A stretch of DNA of 64,000 nucleotides from Streptomyces spinosus (GTDB lineage Bacteria > Actinomycetota > Actinomycetes > Streptomycetales > Streptomycetaceae). The notes beneath the pieces are model-generated. The model made no database searches. It was given only the letters and a program-made list of their open reading frames with translations, and was not told the DNA's origin. The stretch spans positions 62,001 to 126,000 of the forward strand of contig NZ_JAINRC010000007.1 in the NCBI RefSeq assembly GCF_020400655.1, read 5' to 3'. Made by a program: the position numbers and the translations under genes. Positions 46,930-55,506 of this stretch are shown piece after piece; positions within the stretch are counted from its first letter, which is position 1, and each line of letters opens with the position of its first letter.

Positions 46930-48390
46930 TCAGGCGCGCCGGCCGGTGTGCGGGCAGGTGGCCGCGGCCTGTGCGGGTCCCGCCGCCGCGCCGGGCGAGC
47001 CGTGGTCGCCCTCCAGCGGGCGGCCCTCGGTGTCGTGCCGGGCGAAGTACGTCGCGGCGGGACTGGTACGACGGGCGTCGAGCACCATCCAGGTGCCGAA
47101 GAGCAGTTGCAGCAGGCTCCGTCCGACGTCCTCGGCGCGGTCGCGGACGGTCAGTGCCGTGCGCAGGACGCGTCGCCGGCGCTCCGGGACCGGCCGGTCC
47201 CGGGGCAGGAGCAGGCAGGGGGCGCGGTGCGGGATGGAGCGGGTGTGGCTGACGGGCGAGTCGAGCACGTACCGGGCGAGCACCTCGCGGGTCGCGGCGC
47301 GCATGACGACGGGTGCGAGGCGCCAGGCGGGGCACGGCCGGTTGGTGGCGACTCCGAAGGGGATGTGGTGGGCGTTCCTCGCCGAGAGCGTCGCCCAGCG
47401 TCCGGGGTCGAAGCGTTCGGGGTCGCAGTACCCGGTGGCGTGGTAGTCGGGGTAGCTGAAGGTCAGGACGGTGCCCGCCGGGATCGTGGGCAGACCGTCG
47501 AGGGCGATGTCCGCGGTGGTGATCCGGTGGGCCACCCCGAACAGGGGGTAGAGACGGAACGTCTCGTTCATGACGTGGGTCAGGTAGCGGTCGTCGTCGG
47601 GTGTGGCCGCCACCCGGTCCTGTACCTCCGGGTGCTGGGCCAGGACCAGCAGGAGGTGGGCCATCGCCTCGGACATCTGGACGACGGCGGTGTTGAAGAA
47701 GGTGCCTTGGAGGTAGTACGCCTGCTGGCGGCGGGTCAGGCCGGCGGGCAGGGCGTGCGGTACGTCGCCGGCCGCCAGGCGGCGCAGCAGGTAGCGGGTG
47801 AGCCGGTTCCTGCGGCGCATGTGGCGCGGACGGGTGCACTTGAGGGCGTTGACGACGTCCTCGGCGTGGGCGACGATCAGCCGCCGGGCCTCGGCCGGAC
47901 AGGGTTCCTCGAAGACGAGGCCGTAGAAGAACTCGGCCCACACCGGCATCATCAGGTCGCGCAGCCGTACCGCGCGTACGCGGCCGGTGTCCGCGGCGTC
48001 CAGGGCCTGCCGGGTGTGCCGTGCGGCGGCTTCGTACAGCTCCGCCGACGGGCCGGAGAGGATGGCGAGCGTCCGGCGGGCGACCTCGTCGTAGCGGGGT
48101 CCGGCCTCCAGGTGCTCCTGGTGGATGTCGGCGCCGGGCGCGAGCCAGTACCAGAACAGGTCGGACAGTGCCGCGCCCTTGCTGCGGCCCCCGGCGGCCG
48201 GGTGGCCGTAGACCTCCTGGAAGCGGTCGGGGCCGAAGGTGGCGTCGGGGAGGAGCATGGCCTCGTCGCCGTTGACGCGGGCGAAGACCTTCGTGCGGAG
48301 TGCGACGACCTTGCCGGGCAGCCAGGCCGGGGAGGTCAGCAGCAGCGCACCGCCCGCGGCCAGGGCCGCCGCCGTTCTCCTGCTCAGCAT
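46930..48390 (-). CDS. Cytochrome P450 with N-terminal membrane anchor
   Basis: A 486-residue P450. An N-terminal helix (AAALAAGGALLLTSPAWL) anchors it or acts as a signal segment, which is unusual for bacterial P450s. The ExxR motif is NETFRLYPLF, with the PERF region DPERFDPGRW, and the heme-binding Cys is in IPFGVATNRPCPAWRLAP. Its N-terminal half is divergent from common CYP families, and the C-terminal 60 residues are an Arg- and Gly-rich tail. It overlaps the FMN oxidase gene by 7 bases, so these enzymes are coupled. Substrate unknown. Confidence 0.85.
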   Translation of the reverse strand: MLSRRTAAALAAGGALLLTSPAWLPGKVVALRTKVFARVNGDEAMLLPDATFGPDRFQEVYGHPAAGGRSKGAALSDLFWYWLAPGADIHQEHLEAGPRYDEVARRTLAILSGPSAELYEAAARHTRQALDAADTGRVRAVRLRDLMMPVWAEFFYGLVFEEPCPAEARRLIVAHAEDVVNALKCTRPRHMRRRNRLTRYLLRRLAAGDVPHALPAGLTRRQQAYYLQGTFFNTAVVQMSEAMAHLLLVLAQHPEVQDRVAATPDDDRYLTHVMNETFRLYPLFGVAHRITTADIALDGLPTIPAGTVLTFSYPDYHATGYCDPERFDPGRWATLSARNAHHIPFGVATNRPCPAWRLAPVVMRAATREVLARYVLDSPVSHTRSIPHRAPCLLLPRDRPVPERRRRVLRTALTVRDRAEDVGRSLLQLLFGTWMVLDARRTSPAATYFARHDTEGRPLEGDHGSPGAAAGPAQAAATCPHTGRRA

Positions 48391-49496
48391 GCGCCTTCTC
48401 CTGTGCGGGGCCGGTGCGGGAGCCCGCGCGGGACCACCTGGTCGGCCGTGAGGTCCTGCGGGCGGTGCCCGCCGCACAGGGCGAGCACGTGGTCGAAGTC
48501 CTCGCGCAGGGCCGTCAGCGCCTGCCGTACGCCGGCCTCGCCGCCCGTGGCCAGGGCCCACAGCACGGGGCGGCCCACACCGACGGCCCGGGCTCCGAGG
48601 GCGAGGGCCAGGGCGATGTCGCCGCCCCGGCGCACTCCCCCGTCCATGAGGACCGGCACCCGTCCGGCGACGGCCCCGGCGACGGCCGGGAGTGCCTCGA
48701 CCGACGCGGGAGCGGCGTCGAGTTGCCGTCCCCCGTGGTTGGACACGACCAGCGCGTCGACGCCGTGCTCGACGGCGACACGCGCGTCCTCGGGGTGCAG
48801 GACACCCTTCAGGACGAGGGGCAGGCCGGTCAGCTCGCGCAGCCGCCCGAGGTCGTCCCAGCCGGCCGGCCACATGGCGATGTCGCGGGTGGCGCCGGGT
48901 GCCGCACCGGGCAGGTCGCGCATGTTCTCGGCCGCGAGCCCGGGCGGCAGGTCGTGGAAGCCGTTGCGCAGGTCCCGGGTGCGCCTGCCGAAGACGGGTG
49001 AGTCGACGGTGACGACGAGGGCGGAGCACCCCGCCCGTTCGGCCCGGTGCACCAGCTCGGCGGTGACCTCGTGCTCCGGTTGCAGGTACAGCTGAAACCA
49101 GACCACCGCGTCGGGGTCCGCCTCGCGGGCCGCGGTGACGACGTCCGCGACGGCCGTGGTGGCGGCCATGCCGGTGACCAGTGGGGTGCCGGTCGCGGCG
49201 GCGGCGCGGGCGGTGGCCGCCTCGCCGTCGGGGTGGGCGAGACGGTGGAAGGCGGTGGGCGAGACGAAGAGCGGTGCCGGCCATTCCCGGCCCAGCACGC
49301 TCACCCGGGTGTCGCGCTCGGCGCCGCCACGCAGCACCCGGGGAAGCAGGGCCAGCCGGCCGAAGGCGTCCTCGTTGTCCCTGAGCGCCGTCTCCTCGCC
49401 CGCGCCGCCGGCGAAGTAGTCGTAGTGCGCGGGGCTGAGTCTGTCGCGTGCCGACTCGGCTGGACGGTGCGGCGGGCCGGCGTGCGGGCCGGTCAT
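48384..49496 (-). CDS. FMN-dependent alpha-hydroxy acid oxidase (lactate oxidase/glycolate oxidase family)
   Basis: A 370-residue TIM-barrel flavoenzyme. The family start is YDYFAGGAGEETALRDNEDAF, then FVSPTAFHRLAHPDGE, WFQLYLQPE, VVTVDSPVFGRRTRDLRNGF and the catalytic SNHGGRQLD. It oxidises an L-2-hydroxy acid to the 2-oxo acid with oxygen or another acceptor. Its ATG overlaps the stop of the flavin monooxygenase-like gene by four bases, and its own end overlaps the P450 start, so the three are one translation unit. The real substrate is probably a larger hydroxy acid of this pathway. Confidence 0.92.
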   Translation of the reverse strand: MTGPHAGPPHRPAESARDRLSPAHYDYFAGGAGEETALRDNEDAFGRLALLPRVLRGGAERDTRVSVLGREWPAPLFVSPTAFHRLAHPDGEAATARAAAATGTPLVTGMAATTAVADVVTAAREADPDAVVWFQLYLQPEHEVTAELVHRAERAGCSALVVTVDSPVFGRRTRDLRNGFHDLPPGLAAENMRDLPGAAPGATRDIAMWPAGWDDLGRLRELTGLPLVLKGVLHPEDARVAVEHGVDALVVSNHGGRQLDAAPASVEALPAVAGAVAGRVPVLMDGGVRRGGDIALALALGARAVGVGRPVLWALATGGEAGVRQALTALREDFDHVLALCGGHRPQDLTADQVVPRGLPHRPRTGEGAC

Positions 49497-51118
49497 GCCC
49501 GGGGCGCGGCGAGTTCCCCGCCGGCCGGGAGGTCGTCCCCGGCGGACAGCCGGGACGCGAGGAAGGAACGCAGCGGGCCGACGTGGACGTCGGGGTTGTC
49601 CCACTCGTTCTCCAGGTTCTCCGTGATGTGGTGTTCGGCGACCGGCTTGCCGCTGCCGTCGGGCAGGAACTGCCGTACCACCGGGTGCAGGTAGCGGGCG
49701 TCGAGACCGCTGGTGTCCCGCTGGGGCGTCCTGCTGACGGTGATGTCGAAGGGGTCGACCCGGTCGTGGTCGGCGCCGTACTCCAGCGTGACGGTGAAGT
49801 AGGAGGCGGGGTTCCCGAACTCGCCCCGGGCGGCGGCCTGGTGCAGGTGCGCCACCGGGATCTCCTCGCAGTAGCGGACCTCGCCGTCGGCGCCGACCAG
49901 CACCGCGTCGCCGAGGAATCCGAACAGCTGCCACAGGGCCGAGGTGCGGTTGACCCGCCCGATGACCGCGTCGGCCACGGGGCCTGCGGCGGCGGGCAGG
50001 GTGGTGTGCGGCCATTGCCGGTCGTGGTAGCGGCGCTCCAGGATGCGGTGCAGCGCCTTCACTCCGTACCGGAACCCGTGGATGAAGCCGCTGGTGGACT
50101 TCTTGAAGTCCAGGGACTGGGTGATGGTGCCGGCGAAATACAGATCGGGCACGTTCACCGATTCCCAGGCGTCGGTGAGCCGTGGAAAGCGGTCCTTGAT
50201 GACGAGTTCGGGACGGCAGTCGTCGTCGAAGACCGAGGCGTCGAACCGGAATCCGGTGGCCAGGATGACCCGGTCGTACGGGATGTCCTTGACCACTTCC
50301 GCGACGCGCGAGAATTTGACACTCACGACGTAGGTGCCGTCGGGCTTCCGCGCTATGCGCAGGATGTCACCGTCCAGTACCGCGTTCTGGGACTTGAGCT
50401 GGTAGGTGTCCAGAAAGTTGTTGTTGACGGCCCGGAGATGTCCGACGAAATGGGTCCGCCAGGCGAGTTTGAGGGAGCCGGGTCCGGCGACGTGGATGAC
50501 GGCGGCGGTCTCGATGAGATTGTCGGCGGTCTCGAAGGCGGAATTCCCCCGCCCGATGATCAGTACCCGCTTGTCGGTGAATTCGGCGGGGTCCACGGAC
50601 ACCTGGTCGTAGTGCTCGGCCTCCTCGGCGCCCTCGATGGGGGGCACGTACGGCCGCGAGACGCCGGTGGCGACGATGACGCGCCGGGCGCGGACAACGT
50701 TGCCACTCCGGTCGGTCGCCGTGAAGAGGCCACCGTCGGGCCGGGAGATCCGGGTGACACGGGTGTTGAAGCGGATGCGCAACTCGTGCGCCCGCGCGAA
50801 GTCCGCGAGGTAGCGGACCATGTCGTCGGCCGGCGGGAAGTACCGGGGCGAGTACGCGGTGAACAGGGGTCCCTCGTCCGAGAGCAAGGAGTTCCAGTCG
50901 ACGCGCAGTCGCATCTCGGGGTCGCTCCAACCGGTGTGCACCTTGTTGGAGGAAATCAGGGTCCGGTGCCTGGGAAAGCGGGTGAAGAAAGCGCCTGGAG
51001 CGTCGCTTTCTTCGACGATGAGGTAATCTCTGCCGCTCTTCTGGAGGAAGTAACCGGCCTGGAGGCCCGCGGGGCCGCCGCCGATGACGAGATAGTCAAC
51101 CTGTCCTAAATCAGACAT
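49493..51118 (-). CDS. FAD-dependent flavin monooxygenase-like protein
   Basis: A 541-residue flavoprotein of the lysine N-hydroxylase/FMO branch. FAD motif VDYLVIGGGPAGLQAGYFLQ, the ATG-containing motif VIVATGVSRPYVP, NADPH motif RVLIIGRGNSAFETADNL and a second VILATGFRFDASVF. Unusual is the C-terminal third (about 400-541), with no known domain. It may hydroxylate or oxidise a substrate made by the divergent ligase. The ATG at 51118 is the first gene of the oxidative operon (followed by FMN oxidase, P450, antiporter). Divergent from the AMP-ligase gene with a Crp-like site between. Confidence 0.85.
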   Translation of the reverse strand: MSDLGQVDYLVIGGGPAGLQAGYFLQKSGRDYLIVEESDAPGAFFTRFPRHRTLISSNKVHTGWSDPEMRLRVDWNSLLSDEGPLFTAYSPRYFPPADDMVRYLADFARAHELRIRFNTRVTRISRPDGGLFTATDRSGNVVRARRVIVATGVSRPYVPPIEGAEEAEHYDQVSVDPAEFTDKRVLIIGRGNSAFETADNLIETAAVIHVAGPGSLKLAWRTHFVGHLRAVNNNFLDTYQLKSQNAVLDGDILRIARKPDGTYVVSVKFSRVAEVVKDIPYDRVILATGFRFDASVFDDDCRPELVIKDRFPRLTDAWESVNVPDLYFAGTITQSLDFKKSTSGFIHGFRYGVKALHRILERRYHDRQWPHTTLPAAAGPVADAVIGRVNRTSALWQLFGFLGDAVLVGADGEVRYCEEIPVAHLHQAAARGEFGNPASYFTVTLEYGADHDRVDPFDITVSRTPQRDTSGLDARYLHPVVRQFLPDGSGKPVAEHHITENLENEWDNPDVHVGPLRSFLASRLSAGDDLPAGGELAAPRA

Positions 51119-51193
51119 GGCCTTCTCCTGCCTTCCGTGGGGGCGGGAAAGACGGTACTTGACGGTTAAAGCACGGAGCCACCCCAGCCCGGC

Positions 51194-51207
51194 GTGATGT
51201 AGGTCAC
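51194..51207. promoter_or_regulatory. Crp-like operator in the divergent promoter region
   Basis: gtgatgtaggtcac fits the GTG-N6-GNCAC consensus of the Streptomyces Crp regulator and CRP-type TGTGA-N6-TCACA symmetry (here CGTGA and TCACA). It lies between the oxidative operon (start 51118) and the ligase gene (start 51354) and could control both. A pair of CGGTTAA-like repeats (about 51163-51169 and 51238-51244) flanks it. Confidence 0.5.
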
Positions 51208-51353
51208 ACACCACTCGGGGTGGGGGATTTCCCTTGTCGGTTAACGTGAAGGCGTGAGGGGCCGACCGAGTGCACCGAGCCCACCCCCGCATGGTCGTTT
51301 TCCAGTCATTCACACTGCCTTTACGTCGATTTCCGGCCCAGAGTGGAGACGAA

Positions 51354-52877
51354 GTGGACGAAAAGCCCGGGGAATTCTTTCCGCAAGCGCTCGTCGACGC
51401 CTTCCGGGACGCCGCGGACCTGCCCGCTTTCGAGCACGGGGGACGCGCGGTCACCCGGGGTCAGGTGCTCACGCTGATCGCCGGTTCCGTGCGAGGTCTG
51501 CGCGGTGCGGGACTGAGCGCCGGATCCCGCGTCGCCCTCGACACCGGTGTCACGCCGGAGGCGTTCGCCGTCCGCGTGGCGGCCCATGTCGTCGGCTGCC
51601 AGGTGGTCGCGCTGCGTCCCGGGCTGACCCCCGAGCACCTGCGTGACATCCTCGCCCGCGACGTCGACGCCGTCGTGACGGACGACGCCGCGAGCCGGCC
51701 GGAACTGGTCGCCCAGGCGGGCGACGTCCCGCTGCTGGACACCGGCGGCGCGTCATGGCCCCCGGCACCCGTCACGCCCGGCCCCGCCGACCTCACCGCC
51801 CGGGGTGACCGCGACGGCATCGGCGTCATCCACCTGACCAGCGGCAGCACCGGCCGGCCCAAGGGCACGATGGTGACCTACGCCGCCCTGTCGGAGGACT
51901 GGGCCCTGCAACCCGCCCGCTGGACCGACCGCACCCGGCGCCTCGCCGCGCGGTACGCGCGCTTCCTGCTCTTCGGCACGCTCAGCAGCGCCGTCATGTT
52001 CGAACACGTCTGTCTGTCGCTGCTCGGCGGAGGCACCGCGGTCATCCCGGACCAGCCCCTGCGGTTCCCCGAGGTCTTCGCCGACCACCGCGTCACCGCC
52101 TGCATGACGACGGTGCCACGCCTGTACGCCATCCTCGACGCCGTACGCGAGCGGGCCGTGGACACCAGCAGCCTGCGCGCCCTCGTCGTGGCCGGCTCCC
52201 CGCTCGCCCCGCACCGGCTGACCGAGGCGGCGGAGCTGCTGGGGCCGGTGGTCCACCACGCCTACGGCCAGACGGAGACGGGGATGCTGACCGTCCTCGA
52301 ACCGGAGGAGCTGGCGGCCGATCCCGGGCTCGCCGACAGCGTGGGACGCCCGCTCGACACGGTGGAGATGACCGTGCGCGACGCTGACGGGCGGGACCTC
52401 CCCACGGGCCGGACGGGCGAGGTGTGGGTACGGCTGGCGGACGCGTTCAGCGGCTACTGGGAGGACCCCCGGGAGACCGCGGAGGTCCTGCGGGACGGCT
52501 GGGTCCGTACCCGGGACCTCGGCCGGCTCGACGCACGGGGGTATCTGCGGCTGTCCGGGCGCACGCGCGACATCGTCATCGTCAACGCCGTCATCCACTA
52601 CGCGGGCCCCATCGAGCGGGTGCTGGCCTCCCATCCCGACGTCGACCAGGCGTACGTCGTCGGAGTCCCGGACGACCGGACCGGCGAGGCGATCCACGCC
52701 TTCGTCGTCCCGCAACCCGGGACCGCGCCCGACCCGGACGCGCTGCGCGAGCTGGTGGCCCGGGAACTCGGCGAGGCGTGCGTCCCGGCCCGCGTCGCCG
52801 GCCTCACCGAGGTCCCCGTGGCCCCGAGCGGCAAGCCGGACAAGGCGGCGTTGCGCGCCCTGGTGATGGGGCGCTGA
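51354..52877 (+). CDS. AMP-forming acyl-CoA/acid ligase
   Basis: A 507-residue member of the ANL superfamily. Core motifs: VIHLTSGSTGRPKGTMVTYAA (A3), YGQTETGM (A5), RTRDLGRLDARGYL (A7) and VPVAPSGKPDKAAL with the catalytic Lys (A10). It activates a carboxylic acid with ATP to an adenylate and then, probably, a CoA thioester; no carrier-protein domain is attached. GTG at 51354 has GGAG 7 bases upstream. Reading divergently from the oxidative operon, it likely activates its starting acid or product. A role in degradation or in a small specialised metabolite is equally possible. Confidence 0.88.
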   Translation: MDEKPGEFFPQALVDAFRDAADLPAFEHGGRAVTRGQVLTLIAGSVRGLRGAGLSAGSRVALDTGVTPEAFAVRVAAHVVGCQVVALRPGLTPEHLRDILARDVDAVVTDDAASRPELVAQAGDVPLLDTGGASWPPAPVTPGPADLTARGDRDGIGVIHLTSGSTGRPKGTMVTYAALSEDWALQPARWTDRTRRLAARYARFLLFGTLSSAVMFEHVCLSLLGGGTAVIPDQPLRFPEVFADHRVTACMTTVPRLYAILDAVRERAVDTSSLRALVVAGSPLAPHRLTEAAELLGPVVHHAYGQTETGMLTVLEPEELAADPGLADSVGRPLDTVEMTVRDADGRDLPTGRTGEVWVRLADAFSGYWEDPRETAEVLRDGWVRTRDLGRLDARGYLRLSGRTRDIVIVNAVIHYAGPIERVLASHPDVDQAYVVGVPDDRTGEAIHAFVVPQPGTAPDPDALRELVARELGEACVPARVAGLTEVPVAPSGKPDKAALRALVMGR

Positions 52878-52917
52878 CGGGACCGGAGCGCCGCCGGCCC
52901 GCCGGCCGCCGCAGGGC

Positions 52918-53520
52918 CTAATGCCCGGTCGTGCGTGTGGTGAGGTCCGCCTCCGTGATCGGGCGGACCACCCGGCACGGGGTCCCGACCGCGACGGTCA
53001 TCGGGGGGACGTCGCGGCTGACGACGCTGCCGGCCCCGATGACCGAGCCGTATCCGATGCGGACACCCGGCAGCACCACCGCGTTGCTGCCGATCCAGAC
53101 CTTGTCCTCGATCACGATCGGTTCCGAGAACCGGCCGAAGCCGGCACGTCGAGCCGGGTGCACCGGGTGTCCCGTCGTGGTCAGGGTGACGCTGGGGGCG
53201 ATCATGACACCGTCGCCTATGCGGATGTCCACGTCGTCGACGAACGTCAGGTTCACGTTGCCGAAGAAGTCGTCGCCGATGTGGACGTTGCTGCCGAAGG
53301 CCGCGTGGAACGGCGGCAGCAGCACCGTGCGTTCACCGACCGAGCCGAAGATCGCGACGAGCAGGGCACGGCGCCGGTCCGTTCGGCCCGGAGGTGTGTG
53401 GTTGTACTCGAAGATCTCCTCGGTGCGGCGCCGGGGGGCCTGGAAGGCCGCTTCCGACTCGGTGTAGACCAGGCCCTTCGCGATCCGGGCCTGCACTTCG
53501 TCCTCGTGAGCCTGCGTCAC
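52918..53520 (-). CDS. Maltose/galactoside O-acetyltransferase-type (left-handed beta-helix)
   Basis: A 200-residue hexapeptide-repeat acetyltransferase. The N-terminal helix region (ARIAKGLVYTESEAAFQAPRRRTEEIFEYNH) and the repeats IGDDFFGNVNLTFVDDVDIRIGDGV and IGSNAVVLPGVRIGYGSVIGAGSVV are typical of LacA/NodL enzymes, with the catalytic His in TTGHPVHP. It transfers acetyl from acetyl-CoA to a sugar. GTG at 53520 follows GGGGAG; longer open readings upstream are not conserved. It stands alone. Confidence 0.9.
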   Translation of the reverse strand: MTQAHEDEVQARIAKGLVYTESEAAFQAPRRRTEEIFEYNHTPPGRTDRRRALLVAIFGSVGERTVLLPPFHAAFGSNVHIGDDFFGNVNLTFVDDVDIRIGDGVMIAPSVTLTTTGHPVHPARRAGFGRFSEPIVIEDKVWIGSNAVVLPGVRIGYGSVIGAGSVVSRDVPPMTVAVGTPCRVVRPITEADLTTRTTGH

Positions 53521-53890
53521 CGCGGAACGCTCCCCTCGTCCAGCCCTCGGACGCCGGCATGACGTCCCAGGCGCCTCGTGTCCACCGGGTGTCCATCCTC
53601 GTTCAGCCGAACTCCGGTGAACACCACTCCAGATAGTGGGACGAGCCGTGCCCACCCGCGCGAATTCGCCGTGATCGCCTACGTTTCCGCAGGTCAGCCC
53701 CTCACCGGGAGATCCGTTGGGGCCATGTGAGGCGGACCACATCCGCAGGTCTTCCGTCTCGAACCGCTGGAAGCGTAGGTTCCGTTTCACCCCGCGACGG
53801 CGTCTTCGCAGGCGCTGGTCCGCCACTCCCGGGGCGGCGGACCAGCGGGGGCCAAATCCGCGCACGGCCCAGACCGTGCGGCGTTATGAC
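53521..53890. other. Intergenic region with a strong perfect hairpin
   Basis: No supported gene. cgctggtccgcc (53813-53824) and ggcggaccagcg (53836-53847) are perfect 12-base arms around an 11-base loop. This can end transcription from the P450 at 54139 or from a lost neighbour, or mark an element junction. No U-run follows. Confidence 0.5.
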
Positions 53891-54100
53891 CTACCGCCGA
53901 CTTGGTGAAGGACGCCTGGTGCGAGGTGACCAGCACGTTGCCGAAGGTCACCAGCCTCGCGAGGCGTACTTCCGAGCCCCGACCGCCTCGCCCTCGGCAT
54001 GGAGTACGTGCCGCAGAGGCGGCTGTTCGCGAGGCGGACCTGGTCAGCCTGCACGTGCCGCTGCTGCCCGACACCCACCCCGGCCGGCCGGGCCACGCGC
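53890..54100. pseudogene. Oppositely oriented relics of a D-2-hydroxyacid dehydrogenase
   Basis: On the minus strand about 53890-53978 encodes RLARLVTFGNVLVTSHQASFTKSA, which is the C-terminal catalytic segment of D-lactate or 2-hydroxyacid dehydrogenases (FPNVLVTSHQAFFT). On the plus strand about 53985-54085 encodes LALGMEYVPQRRLF and, after a one-base frameshift, EADLVSLHVPLLPDTHPG, which is the NAD-domain segment of the same family. In an intact protein these blocks follow each other in one direction about 100 residues apart. Here they face away from each other, so an inversion with deletion broke the gene. Both relics are short but their motifs are distinctive. Confidence 0.55.
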
Positions 54101-54138
54101 CTCGGAGGTGGCCGTGGCCGAGGGGGAACGGGCGGTGT

Positions 54139-55365
54139 TCAGCCCGCACCGTCGGGGGTGAACGTGACGGGCAGCCGCGCCGGGCCGCGGAGGCCGCCGG
54201 GACGCCAGGTGAGGTCCGCCGGGGGCACGGCCAGGGCCAGGTCCGGCAGGCGGCGCAGGACCGTCCCGATGGCGACCTCACCCTCCAGCCGGGCCAGCGG
54301 CGCGCCCAGGCAGTAGTGGATGCCGTGCCCGAAGGCCAGGTGGCCGTTGTCGCGCCGGGTGATGTCCAGCCGGTCGGGGTCCGGGAACCGCGCCGGGTCA
54401 CGGTCGGCGATGGCGGACGCGACGAGCACGGTCGCGCCGCGCGGGACCCTCACCCCGGCGATCTCGACGTCCTCGCGTGCGAAACGGGCGATGCCCGGAC
54501 TGACCGGTCCGTCGTGGCGCAGGAACTCCTCGATCGCGTCCGGCAGCAGTTCCGGACGATCGCGCAGGAGGGTGAGCTGGTCGGGGTGGGTGAGCAGCGC
54601 GGCGATGCCGCCGGCGATCAGGTTGACCGTCGTGACGTAACCCGCCACCAGCAGCAGGAACGTCATGGCGATCAGTTCGTCGTGGCTCAGCCGCTGCTCC
54701 TGGTCGTGGGCGTCGATCAGCGCGCTGAGGAGGTCGTCCCCCGGCCGGGCACGCTTGGCCTCGAGGTGCTTCGTCACATAGGCGCGCATCCGGTGCCACG
54801 CCTCGTCGACCACGAGCGGATCGGGCATCTCCTCCCCGCGCACGAGCATGGCGTCGGTCCACCGCTGGAAGTCGTACCGCTCGTCCACCGGCACGCCCAT
54901 CAGTTCGCTGATGACGGTGACCGGCAGGGGCAGCGCGAAGTCCGCCACGAGTTCCGCCCGGCCGGCCGGGGCCACCGCTTCGAGGAGCCGGTCGGTGATC
55001 TCCTGGACCCGGGGCCGCAGCTCGGCGACCCGGCGCGCCGTGAACGCCTTCGACACCAGACGGCGCAGCCGGGTGTGGTCGGGCGGGTCGCAGCGCAGCA
55101 TGGTGCTCATCATCGACTCCCGCTCGAACTCGGGCAGCTGTGCGATGAGGCGGGGGTCCGAGGCGTCACGGACATCGCTGCTCAGCCGGGGGTCGGACAG
55201 GGCGGCGAGTCCGTCCTCGTAGCGGGTGACCAGCCAGGCGTCCAGGCCGCCGGCGATGATCGCGCGGCGGACGGGGCCCTCCTCGCGCAGGCGGCGGTAG
55301 AGGGGGAAGGGGTCCGCCACGAAGGCCGGGTCGGCGTAGGGCAGAAGGACTGGCTGCTGGCTCAT
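54139..55365 (-). CDS. Cytochrome P450 (CYP105/107-like class I)
   Basis: A 408-residue soluble P450. The heme motif is LAFGHGIHYCLGAPLARLEGE, ExxR is in AIEEFLRHDGP, and the N-terminal DPFPLYRRLREEGPVRR is typical of actinomycete enzymes. The I-helix reads LLVAGYVTTVNLI, so the usual acid of the AGxE/DT pair is replaced by Val, which may change proton delivery. No ferredoxin or reductase gene is next to it. ATG at 55365 follows GGGAGGC. It may act on a metabolite made elsewhere in the genome. Confidence 0.92.
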   Translation of the reverse strand: MSQQPVLLPYADPAFVADPFPLYRRLREEGPVRRAIIAGGLDAWLVTRYEDGLAALSDPRLSSDVRDASDPRLIAQLPEFERESMMSTMLRCDPPDHTRLRRLVSKAFTARRVAELRPRVQEITDRLLEAVAPAGRAELVADFALPLPVTVISELMGVPVDERYDFQRWTDAMLVRGEEMPDPLVVDEAWHRMRAYVTKHLEAKRARPGDDLLSALIDAHDQEQRLSHDELIAMTFLLLVAGYVTTVNLIAGGIAALLTHPDQLTLLRDRPELLPDAIEEFLRHDGPVSPGIARFAREDVEIAGVRVPRGATVLVASAIADRDPARFPDPDRLDITRRDNGHLAFGHGIHYCLGAPLARLEGEVAIGTVLRRLPDLALAVPPADLTWRPGGLRGPARLPVTFTPDGAG

Positions 55366-55506
55366 CGTGCCTCCCGGAACGGACAGTGACCGTATGTGCG
55401 TGTTTGTCGGTTTTCATGGGTGTATACCCGGATTCGGGGTGACTTCCAAAATTCCCCGGCGAGGCGGCGGGGCCTGTCCGCGCGGCGGGCGGCCGCCGCG
55501 CGGACG

